This document shows, piece after piece, positions 41,231 through 53,180 of a stretch of 64,000 nucleotides of DNA (its first letter is position 1; each line of letters opens with the position of its first letter). The position numbers and the translations under genes are program-made. The stretch is taken from the NCBI GenBank assembly GCA_000181795.3, contig CM012953.1, positions 12,794,218 through 12,858,217 of the forward strand, written 5' to 3'. The stretch comes from Trichinella spiralis (taxonomy: Eukaryota > Nematoda > Enoplea > Trichinellida > Trichinellidae). The notes beneath the pieces were generated by a model. The model made no database searches. It saw only the letters and a list, made by a program, of their open reading frames with translations, and was not told the origin of the DNA.

Positions 41231-41357
41231 ATTGGTCGTTGACCGCGCTATTTTATTGGGCCGACAAGTCGTTGTCTTATTGGCTTTCTTTGTCTAATTG
41301 CTCATTGATTCAAATCCTTCCCTTGTGATTAGCTGTAATATTTTTTCATTTCATTGG
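41231..41357. promoter_or_regulatory. Array of four ATTGG (inverted CCAAT) motifs
   Basis: ATTGG occurs at 41231, 41255 and 41279, exactly 24 bases apart, and again at 41353. The immediate contexts differ, so this is not a simple tandem repeat. It lies just downstream of the gag-like remnant and could be an old LTR promoter/enhancer block. Confidence 0.4.
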
Positions 41358-41783
41358 TTCAAATATTCAATTTAGGATTACGTAACTTTAATAGTAGTGA
41401 CGTAACATTAATAATGGAAATATTTATTATTCCAAAATTTTATTGTTTGTCTGAAGTTTTGTCATTCATTGAAATTTTGTTTATTTGAATATATCATTTG
41501 TGGTGTAGTTTATACTTTTTCATTATCAGTATTTTTGAAAATAATTTTTATCATTGTTCTCTATTTTATTGTACAAAAGTGACGTTATATCAAATGCGAT
41601 AGTAATAATTAAGAAAAAACAATACAAAAAATAAGTTAAATAGTGAATTTTATTTTTCACTAGCCAACAGCAGCAACAACAACAGTAAAGAACAGCCAAC
41701 AACAACAACAATAAAAAACAACAGTGAACGGCATTAACAAAATGGAAACAACTAAAAATCAAGAAAGTAAATAATATAATATA

Positions 41784-41856
41784 ATACAATACAATACAAT
41801 ACAATACAATATAATACACAAGAAATATATAATACAATACAATATATATATATAAT
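41784..41856. repeat. (CAATA)n / (TA)n low-complexity tract
   Basis: Repeated AATACAATAC units followed by a TATA run. The tract sits at the edge of the transposon cluster. Confidence 0.8.
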
Positions 41857-41879
41857 ACAACGTAGTGTTTTTAAATGCC

Positions 41880-42289
41880 TAGCACAGACTTGGTGGAGTG
41901 CTACCCCATGTATCGCACATGACTCTCACTGCTGCCAACCTGTCTTTTCAGCGACGTGACGCTCAGGAATTGTGATCGTCGAATCTTATCATTCTCGATA
42001 TCAGATGGAATTTTTTCAGAAGCATGACTGATGGAAAAATTGCTCTTCCATTTTCAGCGTTCCACAGGCTTCCAGTGGCTTCACGTCGAAACCTGCAGAC
42101 TCCGCCTAATATAAGAAGGCCTATGTAGGCACGTAAATCTGTCACGTCAAGAGGTTTCCAAGTTTCCCGAGAGCAGCTTCTTCCTATCAGATTAGCCATT
42201 TCTCGAATAACATTTTCGATGGATGTTGGAATGAATAATGCAAAAGATGAAAAGATATCAGTGATACTGCGTGTTGGTCTTGGGATCAT
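41880..42289 (-). pseudogene. piggyBac-type transposase remnant (DDE_Tnp_1_7 N-terminal part)
   Basis: An open stretch of 108 codons reads NVIREMANLIG, PLDVTDLRAYIGLLILGGV, SLWNAENGRAIFP and HLISRMIRFDDHNS. This matches the conserved lead-in of piggyBac transposases, where LRAYIGLLIL and RFDD recur. After RFDDHNS an in-frame stop interrupts the frame; a decayed continuation (KDRLAAVR, family consensus D-K-L-A-x-I-R) follows with a further stop and is cut off near 41880. The catalytic Asp region is absent. The copy is non-functional. Confidence 0.75.
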
Positions 42290-42431
42290 TTTTGCAGTCA
42301 GACAGTTTCCCCGTTATCTTCAGCGATGTCGATTATCTCTTCGCTACGCTATTTTTGGAGATCCAAGTTTCTCCTATGTTCCCAGATGGTAATGATGTTA
42401 TTTATTCTTATGCGTCACTGGATCTCCCACA

Positions 42432-43175
42432 CTATGAAGACGACAATCTGCATTGTTTGACTTGCATCGATGAGGACAATGACTGGTTCAACTTGTTCAG
42501 CGATTTGAACGGTTTAGAAAACCGAAACCCTTTCTTAGATAGGCCTTGACAACGGACACGAACGTAATCAGCACATCTGAAGTTATACCTTTTCAGCACT
42601 GGTCTTTGATCAGCGTATTTCTTCATATACTACTGCTTGGATTGACTCTCTATTGTAAGCCTTTCTCGATTGCTAGCCGGAGCGAAAACTTGCAATTTTG
42701 TACGAAGGCTTCAGCCGTGAGGAACGTTTTCAAAGCATCAAAGCGTAAGGATGGCAGCTTGCACACAATTCTTCATTTCTACGCCTCCATTTGCTTGCAG
42801 GGACGCTTTACTGTGTTTAATGGACGTCTGTCCAAGAAAGACTTGAATTCTTGCGAAATAAACTGAACATCGCCGTTGGAGACGATTTCTTTAGAGTACC
42901 CTTCTCTTGAAAAAACATCTTCCAAAAAGTTGACGATGACCTTGGTAGTGACAACATGACAAAGATGTACTTCGAGCCACTTGTTGCAGTAATCAATTAA
43001 CGTAACAGCGAACCATTGTCCGTATGGCGCAGAGTGAATCGGTCCAACCAAGTCAACGGTTAACGTGTCCCACGCAGCAGTAGGTAACGGTACAGACATT
43101 ACAGAGCACAGTGCGTTTTCACCATTTCATCCATTTCACTACATTTGACGCAATTCTTGACGTATGCCTCCACCG
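42432..43175 (-). pseudogene. Ty3/gypsy-type integrase remnant
   Basis: From 43175 downward, the minus strand carries the end of the zinc-binding domain (YVKNCVKCSEMDE). A frame break follows, then the integrase core (AWDTLTVDLVGPIHSAPYGQ, FAVTLIDYCNKWLEV, ISQEFKSFL) with the first catalytic Asp in VDLVGP. Stops follow. A C-terminal piece (LSKKGFRFSKPFKSLNKL) lies at 42626-42432. The breaks and missing partners mark an old, inactive copy. It lies on the opposite strand from the gag remnant at 40760, so the two are probably not one element. Confidence 0.72.
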
Positions 43176-43956
43176 TAAGATGTCAACAGGAGGGTTCGTC
43201 CGCGCGATCACATTTTCCGTCTGGCTACCGCCGGCCCCAGTTCACACTTTCCCGGTAACATTCTCGCATGCATAAGACAGATCATGAGTACAATATTTAT
43301 CAACAAATACGAACAAGGACCACCACCGATCCGACGCCGTACATCTCAAGAACAACAACAACTATCGCTCCGCTCAATGCCAACAACGTACTACCGTAAC
43401 TTCTTTTCTGATCTTCAAGTATCCATATGCTTACGGTAGCTTCATTGTTCTTCTTTGTCTTCGTCGTCTAGAGAAATACAGTTCTTACACGTCGGCCTCA
43501 GTCCGTTACAAAAATATCACAGGGACACTGGCTACAAAATTCTTTTTTACATGTTAGAAACAAGTGTATCTACGGCCTCATTAACTTTTTCAAATAAGTA
43601 CCTAATTTTCAGTAAAATACAAGCAAAACCAACAAGTTTAAGACAAGTCCATCAACATTTATGTTGCGCATTTTATACTATATAATAATATAACTGTGGA
43701 TATTCAGGTAGAATAAAATATAAATAGATCTTGGAATTTACTGGAACAGTAAAATCATCTGTGATTTTAATCAGATAAAAAAATTTCAAATGTAAGTAAG
43801 ATTTTGCCTACTTTCGTGTTAACATTTAACACTAACGCAACTTTCGTATTTTGTACTATAAAAGTATACGTGTCACCTCATTGACAATCAAGTTAGTATA
43901 TCATTACAGTAAGTGGACGCATTGAAACCAGTAGCAGTTTACTGAAGTAATCACAA

Positions 43957-45330
<1,374 letters not shown>

Positions 45331-45573
45331 GAATTGAATGCAAATTTGAAAAGTGGAAAAAAGCACGATGTAAACAATCGATGTGCAATTTTTGAAAAGT
45401 AAAAATGGAATGAAAAAATTGTTTCGAATATTTTTGATGATTTTTTTATAAAAGAAAAAGAAAAATGAAATTTGTATAGTTATTTTCTTCAATATATACG
45501 AAAAAGATTTTTATCATTTAAATTTTAAATTTAACTATAAATGAGTGAAAGTTTTATAAAAATAAAAATTGAA

Positions 45574-46100
45574 TTAATTATATAAGATAAAAAAAGGAGT
45601 ATTCTGTTCTGTATGTGGCCCGATTCCGACGTCTGGGTCAGTGTCATTTATCGATGCAATGCTACTGCTGCTGCTGATGTTGATTGTCAAAATGTCTGGT
45701 TTCACTTTTGTCAAGTAAAATTTACTTGCACGTTCCCTTAAGGTCGGCTTGGTGAGAATAAAGTTATCACTTGCTATTATCAATTTTCCACTATTTGGGG
45801 TAAGAAAATGCAAAGAATAAGAAACCAGACTTTGATGATGTCAGCATCCAGACGTGTTGACCTCGATCTATCCATACGGCAAACGGTTGGCTAATAAAAA
45901 TACTGTTGCGCATCGTATCTTTTGTTCGATTATGTGCATTTCCTGATAACATCCGTATGTATATATGTGGATGGATAGATAGATGGAGAGGAAAAATGGT
46001 AAAGAAGGCTAAACGATAATTATTATTACTGAATCCATGAGAACCTACCTATCCGTTTTCAAATAGAACATGTCACGTGCAGAGTTTGTTACATACACTG
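45574..46100 (-). CDS. Last two predicted exons of an unidentified minus-strand gene
   Basis: Exon 46100-46049 lies between a CAG acceptor and a GTAGGT donor and reads VYVTNSARDMFYLKTD in one frame, ending in phase 2. The terminal exon 45790-45574 has a pyrimidine-rich TAG acceptor and joins in phase (AG|T) to give S-GKLIIASDNFILTKPTL. It continues with RERASKFYLTKVKPDILTI, a Ser run, and a stop. Base composition is more GC-rich than the flanks. I recognise no family. A link to the exon at 47217-47135 is also possible in phase. Upstream exons could not be tied in, so the gene's extent is unknown. Confidence 0.35.
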
Positions 46101-46689
46101 CTGCTATATATATCTTTTAGTGACTGACAGTAGTGATTGCTTTTTCACTGAACAATTCGAAATAAAATTTTTTTGTTTTTACTTTGGTCAGCAAAGAGAA
46201 CTATATTAGGACATTCAAAATAGAAAAAAATTACAGTCAAATGACAAAATAAAACACAAGATGCAAAACGGACAAATAAAATACATCATCATCATCATCA
46301 TTTTTCTCGTTCACAGAACCCATAATGTAAATCACAAACGATATTTTTTCTCACGGTGAAAATAAAACGAATTGCTTTGATGTATTGTCATCATGTCCAC
46401 ACACAATCACGATGGACTTCACATATACATACACAGATAGATATATGCTGTCAAGTTCCAACGACAGATGAACAGTGTTTACGTAACAATAATTTGCAGT
46501 CTGTGATACTGGTGACATGTCTGACACTGCCATAGGTGAACATCATCATCATCAGTTCAAGTCTGGCACAAGTCAAACTGGCAAAAAATAGCAAAGGATT
46601 GAAAAATCTGTCATCTCATGAGTAAAATAATAAATGAATGAGAAAATTTTTGCAAAAAATCAAATGAGAAAAAAACGAAACATTCAATA

Positions 46690-46696
46690 TATATAC

Positions 46697-46727
<31 letters not shown>
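46690..46727. repeat. (TA)n microsatellite
   Basis: A long TA alternation broken once near its start. Confidence 0.9.
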
Positions 46728-46728
<1 letters not shown>

Positions 46729-47134
46729 GCTGCTTGTTTTATAATATGTTGATAAATAGACGATGAGCATTTTCGGTCGTGGTGGGGGTGTTGTAGGCTG
46801 CTCAACATAAAGCATTGGATTGGAGAATTTACTGACAATGAAGAAAAATAATAAAAGTGTGTGATCGATCTATCATTGTATGCATATTATTATACACGAC
46901 AAAAATCAACAATAAAAAATTACAATCAGAGTCGGCATAACCACGTGGCAGCAGAGTTGAAAGCAAATCAAAAAAAAGCTTTAAAAAAAGATGATAGATT
47001 CAAAAAATTAAAAAAAAATAACCAAAAGGTAGGGGAGCTATCAAAAACTAATAATTAGATGTGTGAAAAATTGAAATTAAAAAAAAACTTTTGCTAAATT
47101 TGAATAGAAAAGTAAGAATTCGTTTGTTGTTTAC

Positions 47135-47217
47135 AACTGCGCACAGTGATTGGGTTTAGAGTCTCTTTCTTCAACGAGAACGAGAGACTGCCTGGGGTCG
47201 AACAGTGCCGGTAACAT
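47135..47217 (-). other. Candidate minus-strand exon, family unknown
   Basis: A TTATCAG acceptor and a GTAAAC donor enclose 27 open codons plus two bases (MLPALFDPRQSL, VLVEERDSKPNHCAQ). Its phase 2 end fits the terminal exon at 45790. It could be an alternative 3' exon of the RING gene just upstream, whose exon 3 ends in phase 0, or part of the unidentified gene. Confidence 0.3.
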
Positions 47218-47631
47218 CTGATAATTTTGTTTACAAGAAATGGGAGAAAAAAAAAGATAAACAACAACATCAACAACAAGAACGACAACAACAAAATAAG
47301 TTAAATCATTACCATATGGACAGAAGCAAAAAAAACCAAATAAAAAATAAAAACAGAAATAAAATTATTACTGAAGCAGCCGAGCTGATTATTTTTTTTG
47401 TTAATTGCTTGTGTGTTTTCGGGTCTCTCTACAAGACCAACACCAACAACACTAGCAACTTTCTCTTTTCAAGCAACCACGTGGCAATGTTACATTGGAA
47501 TTCGATTGAAAATTTGAATAAATATGATGTATATATGAAAAAAAATGACGAAAAAAAAAGATTAATACAATCACAATAAGTCATATATTTACAAAAATGA
47601 AAATGAAGCAGCGGATTGGAAGTTTGGAATA

Positions 47632-48873
47632 TTAACAATAACCGGGTCGACGAATTGCAGAAGATGGCATTGAAGAAGATTCAAATTCTGAAGAGAACAT
47701 CGGCACAGGCTCTGTGCGCACCGCTACCCGACACCGGGAAGAAATTTGTTGCTTCAGTCGCACAATTCGACTCCGACAAATAATGCAACGCAATGGCAAC
47801 TGCCTCTCGTCTAAAGCTACCTGAAAGATAAATTATTAAAATTAATTAATCAAGTTGAAAAATTCTTTCTCACTTGAATAGTTTTGACGAAACATCTTCT
47901 GCAAAGTACCATGTGACCGCATGGAAAAGTTTGCAACGATGCTTTGCCACTCAAGCAGACAACGCACTGAACAAAAATTTATTTTTATATGACATAAATC
48001 ACGGAGATCAGAATATTTTCCATATTCAACAACAATGCCATTGTAACATTTTGATGCTAACCACTGCAACACTTTGAAAGCAAATTTTTTTCAAATTACA
48101 AAACATGCAACATTAAAAAATGAAAGAAATTTCTTGAGAATAATTGAATTCTTATTTTTCAAGAGAACTCCCCCCCCCTCCAATTGTGAAAAATATATTC
48201 TGAAATTTCCGGTGGAAATAGAAATATGCATCCAATCACTTCCCAGTCATCAATGGATGATCATCAGAATACACTGAACATTGATTATCAGACGTCTTTT
48301 ATTTTTGCACATATTCTAATTGAAACAAAAGAAAAACAAAAAAAAATTAATAATAAAATTTATAGGCTAATGGTGGTAATCACAACGGTTGACATAGTGA
48401 TATCTCTAAACTAGCTCGTCTGCTGTGATGATGATTATGATTATTCTTATTATTATGGAAAGCTTATTGACGAAGAAAAATGGATTACAAATACGCATAG
48501 ACAATGAATACTATATATGAGGTGGAGTGGGGTGAGAGGTAGAGAGAGCGTGAGAGACAGAGAGAGAGAAAGAGAGAACAACACAACGTTGCCCCTTTTT
48601 TTCATTCACTAAAGAATAATAAAAACAGCCTTGACCAACCAACCAATCAGAGTTGAGGAATTTAAAAATTTTTTACGTTAACTTTTTACCAAAAACCGAA
48701 CGTTAATTAGATTAGCCATCAAAACTGTTCTGCATAATTTGTCGTCTTTTTCTTCACAAATTTCAAGAATAAAAAAAATGAATCAGGTCAGCATTTGTTT
48801 TTTTTTGTTTAGTGATTGGCTATCAAGCAACGACGGATAGAAGAATGGAAATATGTAGAAAAAAAGACTGTTC

Positions 48874-48908
<35 letters not shown>

Positions 48909-49852
48909 AAACCAAGGACAGACAAATTATTTTAAATATTATTATTGCAACTCTTTGAGGTCGTGTTCAATCAATCAATATCAATAGATATACACTCAAA
49001 TTGCAGACAAAGTTTACAGCAGAAGCAACAAATTCTTGAATAAAAAAACCAGCGATGCCTTAGTAACACATTAACATAATGGCCAGAATAAGAAATCAGA
49101 CAAAAAAACGAATAGAAAAAAACAAATTAAAAAAAACAGTACCATCTCAGACGACGACGTTAACAAAAAAAAAATATCCTTCATCACACATGGACAGACA
49201 TGCATCGCGCGTCCTTTGTTGACCAATTTTTCGAGAAGATCCTATTCACGCTATTCTTTTTTTTTAAAATAATTCTCTTTTATAGCACAAATGTCAACAA
49301 TTGTCTGCAATGTGTGGGTGAATTTTTTCCAAATCAAAATTTTAGCCACAATTCTCTGAAATTAACTTTGCCCACTACATCTACTACTACTACTACTGAG
49401 TGTACTGTACAAATATGTACTCTCTCTGTTGTGAAGTAGAAAAATAATTTGAAAATAAATTTAAATGCAAAACAATAATAATAACTTCATTTGAATGCAA
49501 CCAACTGCAACAATTTTCAATTGTTCATCATCAAGTCTAGACATATATTTTTGCACGACTACTTTTTTTCTCTTTCATTCATGCTCCTCTCTTTTTCTCA
49601 ATTTTCAATCAATCGCACACAATCAATAAAAAATAAATAAATATTTCAACAAACACTTGTTTGTCTGAAAGCACAGCTATATATATTATCATCATTTGTT
49701 GGAGATGAAAGCAGCAAAGCAAAGCAAAGCAAAGCAAAGCAAAACAACAAGCCACGAGAACCCCTACTACCCCCACACGGCTCTCCTGCTCTCTCTCTGC
49801 CTCTGTCTGGTTCCACTGATACGTCTCGTCATTGAATGCAAATAATTCAAAA

Positions 49853-49885
<33 letters not shown>

Positions 49886-52344
49886 GCATCTGCATAATAA
49901 TGTCAAAAAAATAATAATAAAATAAATCATCATTTTACTTGCCAATAACAAATGACTATTTTGCAAATTTTAATTATTCTTGGCATCTGCCAACCCTAGT
50001 CAGTCAAAGAAGATGTGCTTTTCATACGAAGTGACCATTTGAAATAATACAAATATGCATGAACACTAGAGAATTAAAAAAAGAAAGAGAGAAAGAGAGA
50101 GAAATCAAATTGTTCTCTTCACGCAAGATCAAAAATCTACTGCGAAAATTAATTCCAAACACAACGTATGAAAATTAAATTTGTTTACATTTCTCAATAC
50201 CGTATCCTTAGACTACTATTCTTTTTTTTTCAAATAAATAATAAATCATTCACGTTTGCAAGCATTGAAAAAATTATTGTTGGAATGTGAATATATTAAA
50301 AAAAAAAGAAATAGACAACTCGTCCTCATTTTTTAATCAATTTTGCATGTTCAACAACAAACAATAATTGAATTTCAAAAAAAAATATTAACAAGCAAAA
50401 TAAAAAACCGTTTATAAACAACAATAACGCCCAGTTGTCAATGTTGGTTTAATATTGTTTAAATATTGAATCATTGATAATTAATTAATTTTTCCTCTAC
50501 TCGTCTGTCTGACTTTACAAATTTCGGCATGCAACAAAAAACATGCTAAACAAATTTTTTTAATTAAGAAACGGATTATTTATTTGCAATAGATATACAT
50601 ATTAAAATTATTTAATAAAAAGCAATCATAAATTGTTCAAATACTATGAGAAATAAGAACCGGCCTTGCAAATCACAGCAACTATTATTATTATTATTAT
50701 TATTATCATTATTATACTTGTCCGTTTGAAAACTGATAAAACAACAAGTAGTACTGTGGAAAATTTTCCAACAAAAAAAATACAACTGGATCACATCATC
50801 AGTCCAGTAATTGTTTACTTTTTAAAATATATACAGATATTTTTTTTTCTTTTAATCAACGTGCTCGTAACATTCAGTACCAATCAGACAGTGACTGTCA
50901 CTATTCCCCGATAGATGTCTGGGTTGAGTAAACACACACAGTCATGCCTAGATGATGCGCTGAACTGTCTGTCAATCATCAATAGACAGACAACAAATTT
51001 CCTACGCATGGAAGTAAACAAATTATATATATATATACATATATATATATAAATGCGCTCCTTGACTTGTAGCTGTTTTGAATAAATTCAAAAGAGGAAA
51101 GTATATAATAGAAAAGTTCATGAACACACTCGTAAATGCAGATATACGATTCAGCCAGTGAACTATGAAAATCACACGCACACACAAACACACACACGCG
51201 TCACATCAAAAATTGCAACATTGCCTATAGCAGACAGACAGACAGACAGACGGACAGACAGACAGAGGAGGTGAAAAATCGTTAGAAGCGTGGCTCTTGC
51301 TTGCTTTCTCTGAGCGCACTAGTTGTGAAAAATAATTAAAAAAATGTCATTTTCTTGCTCTCGAGTATGATAAAAGTTTCTCTAGCTTCTATGCATTAAT
51401 TTCTTTTTTTTTTACATATCATACTCAGTGCCTGCCTCTTGCAACTACTACTCTGCCTACTAACTATTACTAGTATTATTATTATTATTACTACTAACTA
51501 CTACTACTACTACTGCTGCTGCTGTTGCTGCAACTACTACTACTACGGCTGCTGCTGATGCTACTATGTCTGAAAGTGTTTCCCGTTTCTAACACAAACA
51601 CATTGCAGTGGAATAATTTGATATAGAGATAAACAAACAATAAATAAATGAATCATCATCATCATCAAAGTACAACAAGATGAGCAATGCAGCTTTTGCA
51701 TTTCAATGAACAAATAATAAGACCATTAACAATAGCAACAAGTGGAAGAGAGATGTGAAAAAAATAATTATCACAAAATCTTCTGAATTTTTAACCTTCA
51801 GTAATTGATCATCTATCAATCTATGTATTATTTGAAGTTACTGTTATACTGTTGTGTTTCGGTTGCAATTGAAATTCTCTTCGAATTGAGTTCAATTTTT
51901 AGTTTAAAGAAAGAATAAAGAAAACAAAGTTAAAATAATAATTACTGAAAAATATAAAATTGATTTTAAAAAAATGTATATATTAATTATTATTATTTAC
52001 CTCTTCTTCTGAGCAATTTGGTAATGCCTCGTCAGGAGATTCATCCATCCGATTCAGCATCAATTCCTGGAAAAAAATGAACAGAAATAATTGGATTTAA
52101 AAAAGAAAAGTCAGAAAAAAAAATTTGCATTTTAAACATAAAAACTCACAACGGACGTTCGAACCCGGTTCAGTTCGTTTTCAACGGCCGCGGCCGAATC
52201 GTCGACGGCAACGCCCAAATTGGACGACGGGCCCAGTGTACGCGTTGCGCAACGGCCGTCGACTAATGACCACGGCAAAAGTGGACGACGGCGCAATTTG
52301 CGGCACAATCGCCAAGGCATGAGAAAATCGGCCAGAATGACCAT
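47632..52344 (-). CDS. Small C3HC4 RING-finger protein, probable E3 ubiquitin ligase
   Basis: Four exons (52344-52150, 52066-52001, 47966-47874, 47820-47632), all phase 0, give 180 aa. Residues about 88-134 form a C3HC4 RING: CVVC, then CGH, CRRC and finally CIIC, with the TFPCGHMVLCRRC core. RING domains usually recruit a ubiquitin-loaded E2, so an E3 role is inferred. The N-terminal exon (MVILADFLMPWRLCRKLRRR) is Arg-rich and GC-rich compared with the rest of the locus. Residues 66-87 are acidic (MDESPDEALPNCSEEE). The tail after the RING is basic, then Ser-rich (MFSSESSSMPSS), and ends RRPGYC. I cannot name the family. A 4-kb repeat-rich intron separates exons 2 and 3. The splice sites are good; the start is the first ATG in a long GC-rich frame. 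Confidence 0.7.
48000..52000. repeat. Repeat-dense long intron of the RING gene
   Basis: The intron holds many simple repeats: GATGAT units at about 48879-48909, CAAAG pentamers at 49712-49743, an AT run at 49857-49885, ATT units at 50683-50716, CAGA tetramers at about 51228-51264, and TAC/TGC trinucleotides at 51476-51553. GA-rich tracts lie near 48538-48576. Short open frames here come from these repeats. No gene was seen. Confidence 0.8.
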
Positions 52345-52439
52345 CTGCTGCTGTCCGGCCCGGTCTGGCCAGGGTTCAGCGGGCGTTACTTTTTTTTTGT
52401 GTGTGTTACTATGCTTGTTCGCTTGATGAAAAAAATGAA

Positions 52440-53180
52440 AGTGTTCACTTTCTCGTCCAGTCAGTCGCCGGCCAACATTTTCACGTCCACAATTGGCGAC
52501 GCGTGTTGTTACTGAAAATTAATAATTAAAAAAAATAATACATATATATATTTGTCACAAAGCAACAAACAAGTGCAATGTGAACGCGTTCACTCGTATG
52601 GTATGTGAAATTTTCTTTTTAAACAAAATATACCAAAGAAAAAGAATCCACAGAGATAAGATTAAAAAATAGAACAGACATATAAAACTGTAGTAATATG
52701 AACAACAGTAAGCGCAGTGGTTGCAGTTGTGGTGGTGGTGGTGGTGGTTGGAGCGCTTCTCTTTTACAACAGTCAGAAGAAAAGGAAAACGAGCTTTAAA
52801 ATAACAAAATGACGCGTCCCAGACGAAGCGGCATCGTCGGCGTCGACAAAGCGCTGGTTCCAGTCTAGACGTGTTCGGAAGTGTCTGACGCTAGGCGGCC
52901 GACAATTTTCAAATCGATGGAAAACCCAGCGCACGCAGGCCCAAGCCCAAGCGCAGGCGCGGACGCCGGCGAGCGCAACGTTCCAACTCGACGGCCGCCG
53001 ACTGAGGCCGTCCGTCCGTCCGGTCGGCCGGCCGGCCGGCCGCAGACGCCGCCGCCGGCTGCTCTAGACGAGCGTTCCGAGACGATTGCAGCGCCGTCAA
53101 TCAACGCTCAACAACCAATCGGAAGACAAGTTCGAACTGAGACCGGCCGCTGTCTGCTCGCTGCGGCCAGTGGCCTTCCC
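52440..53180. promoter_or_regulatory. CpG-rich putative promoter/5' region of the RING gene
   Basis: From about 52790 to 53180 the sequence becomes strikingly GC- and CpG-rich, with CGGCCGGCCGG runs near 53023-53042. It lies 450-840 bases upstream of the RING start codon. Open frames on both strands follow from the composition and encode low-complexity Pro/Ala/Arg peptides. A CpG-rich promoter or leader is the best reading. Confidence 0.45.

Noticed and set aside
42271-42866. Two overlapping plus-strand ORFs of about 100 codons
   Set aside because: They lie antisense to the transposase and integrase remnants and have no character of their own.
47150-47230. Possible structured RNA with GGGTCGAAC
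   Set aside because: No tRNA fold. The segment fits better as a coding exon with splice sites on the minus strand.
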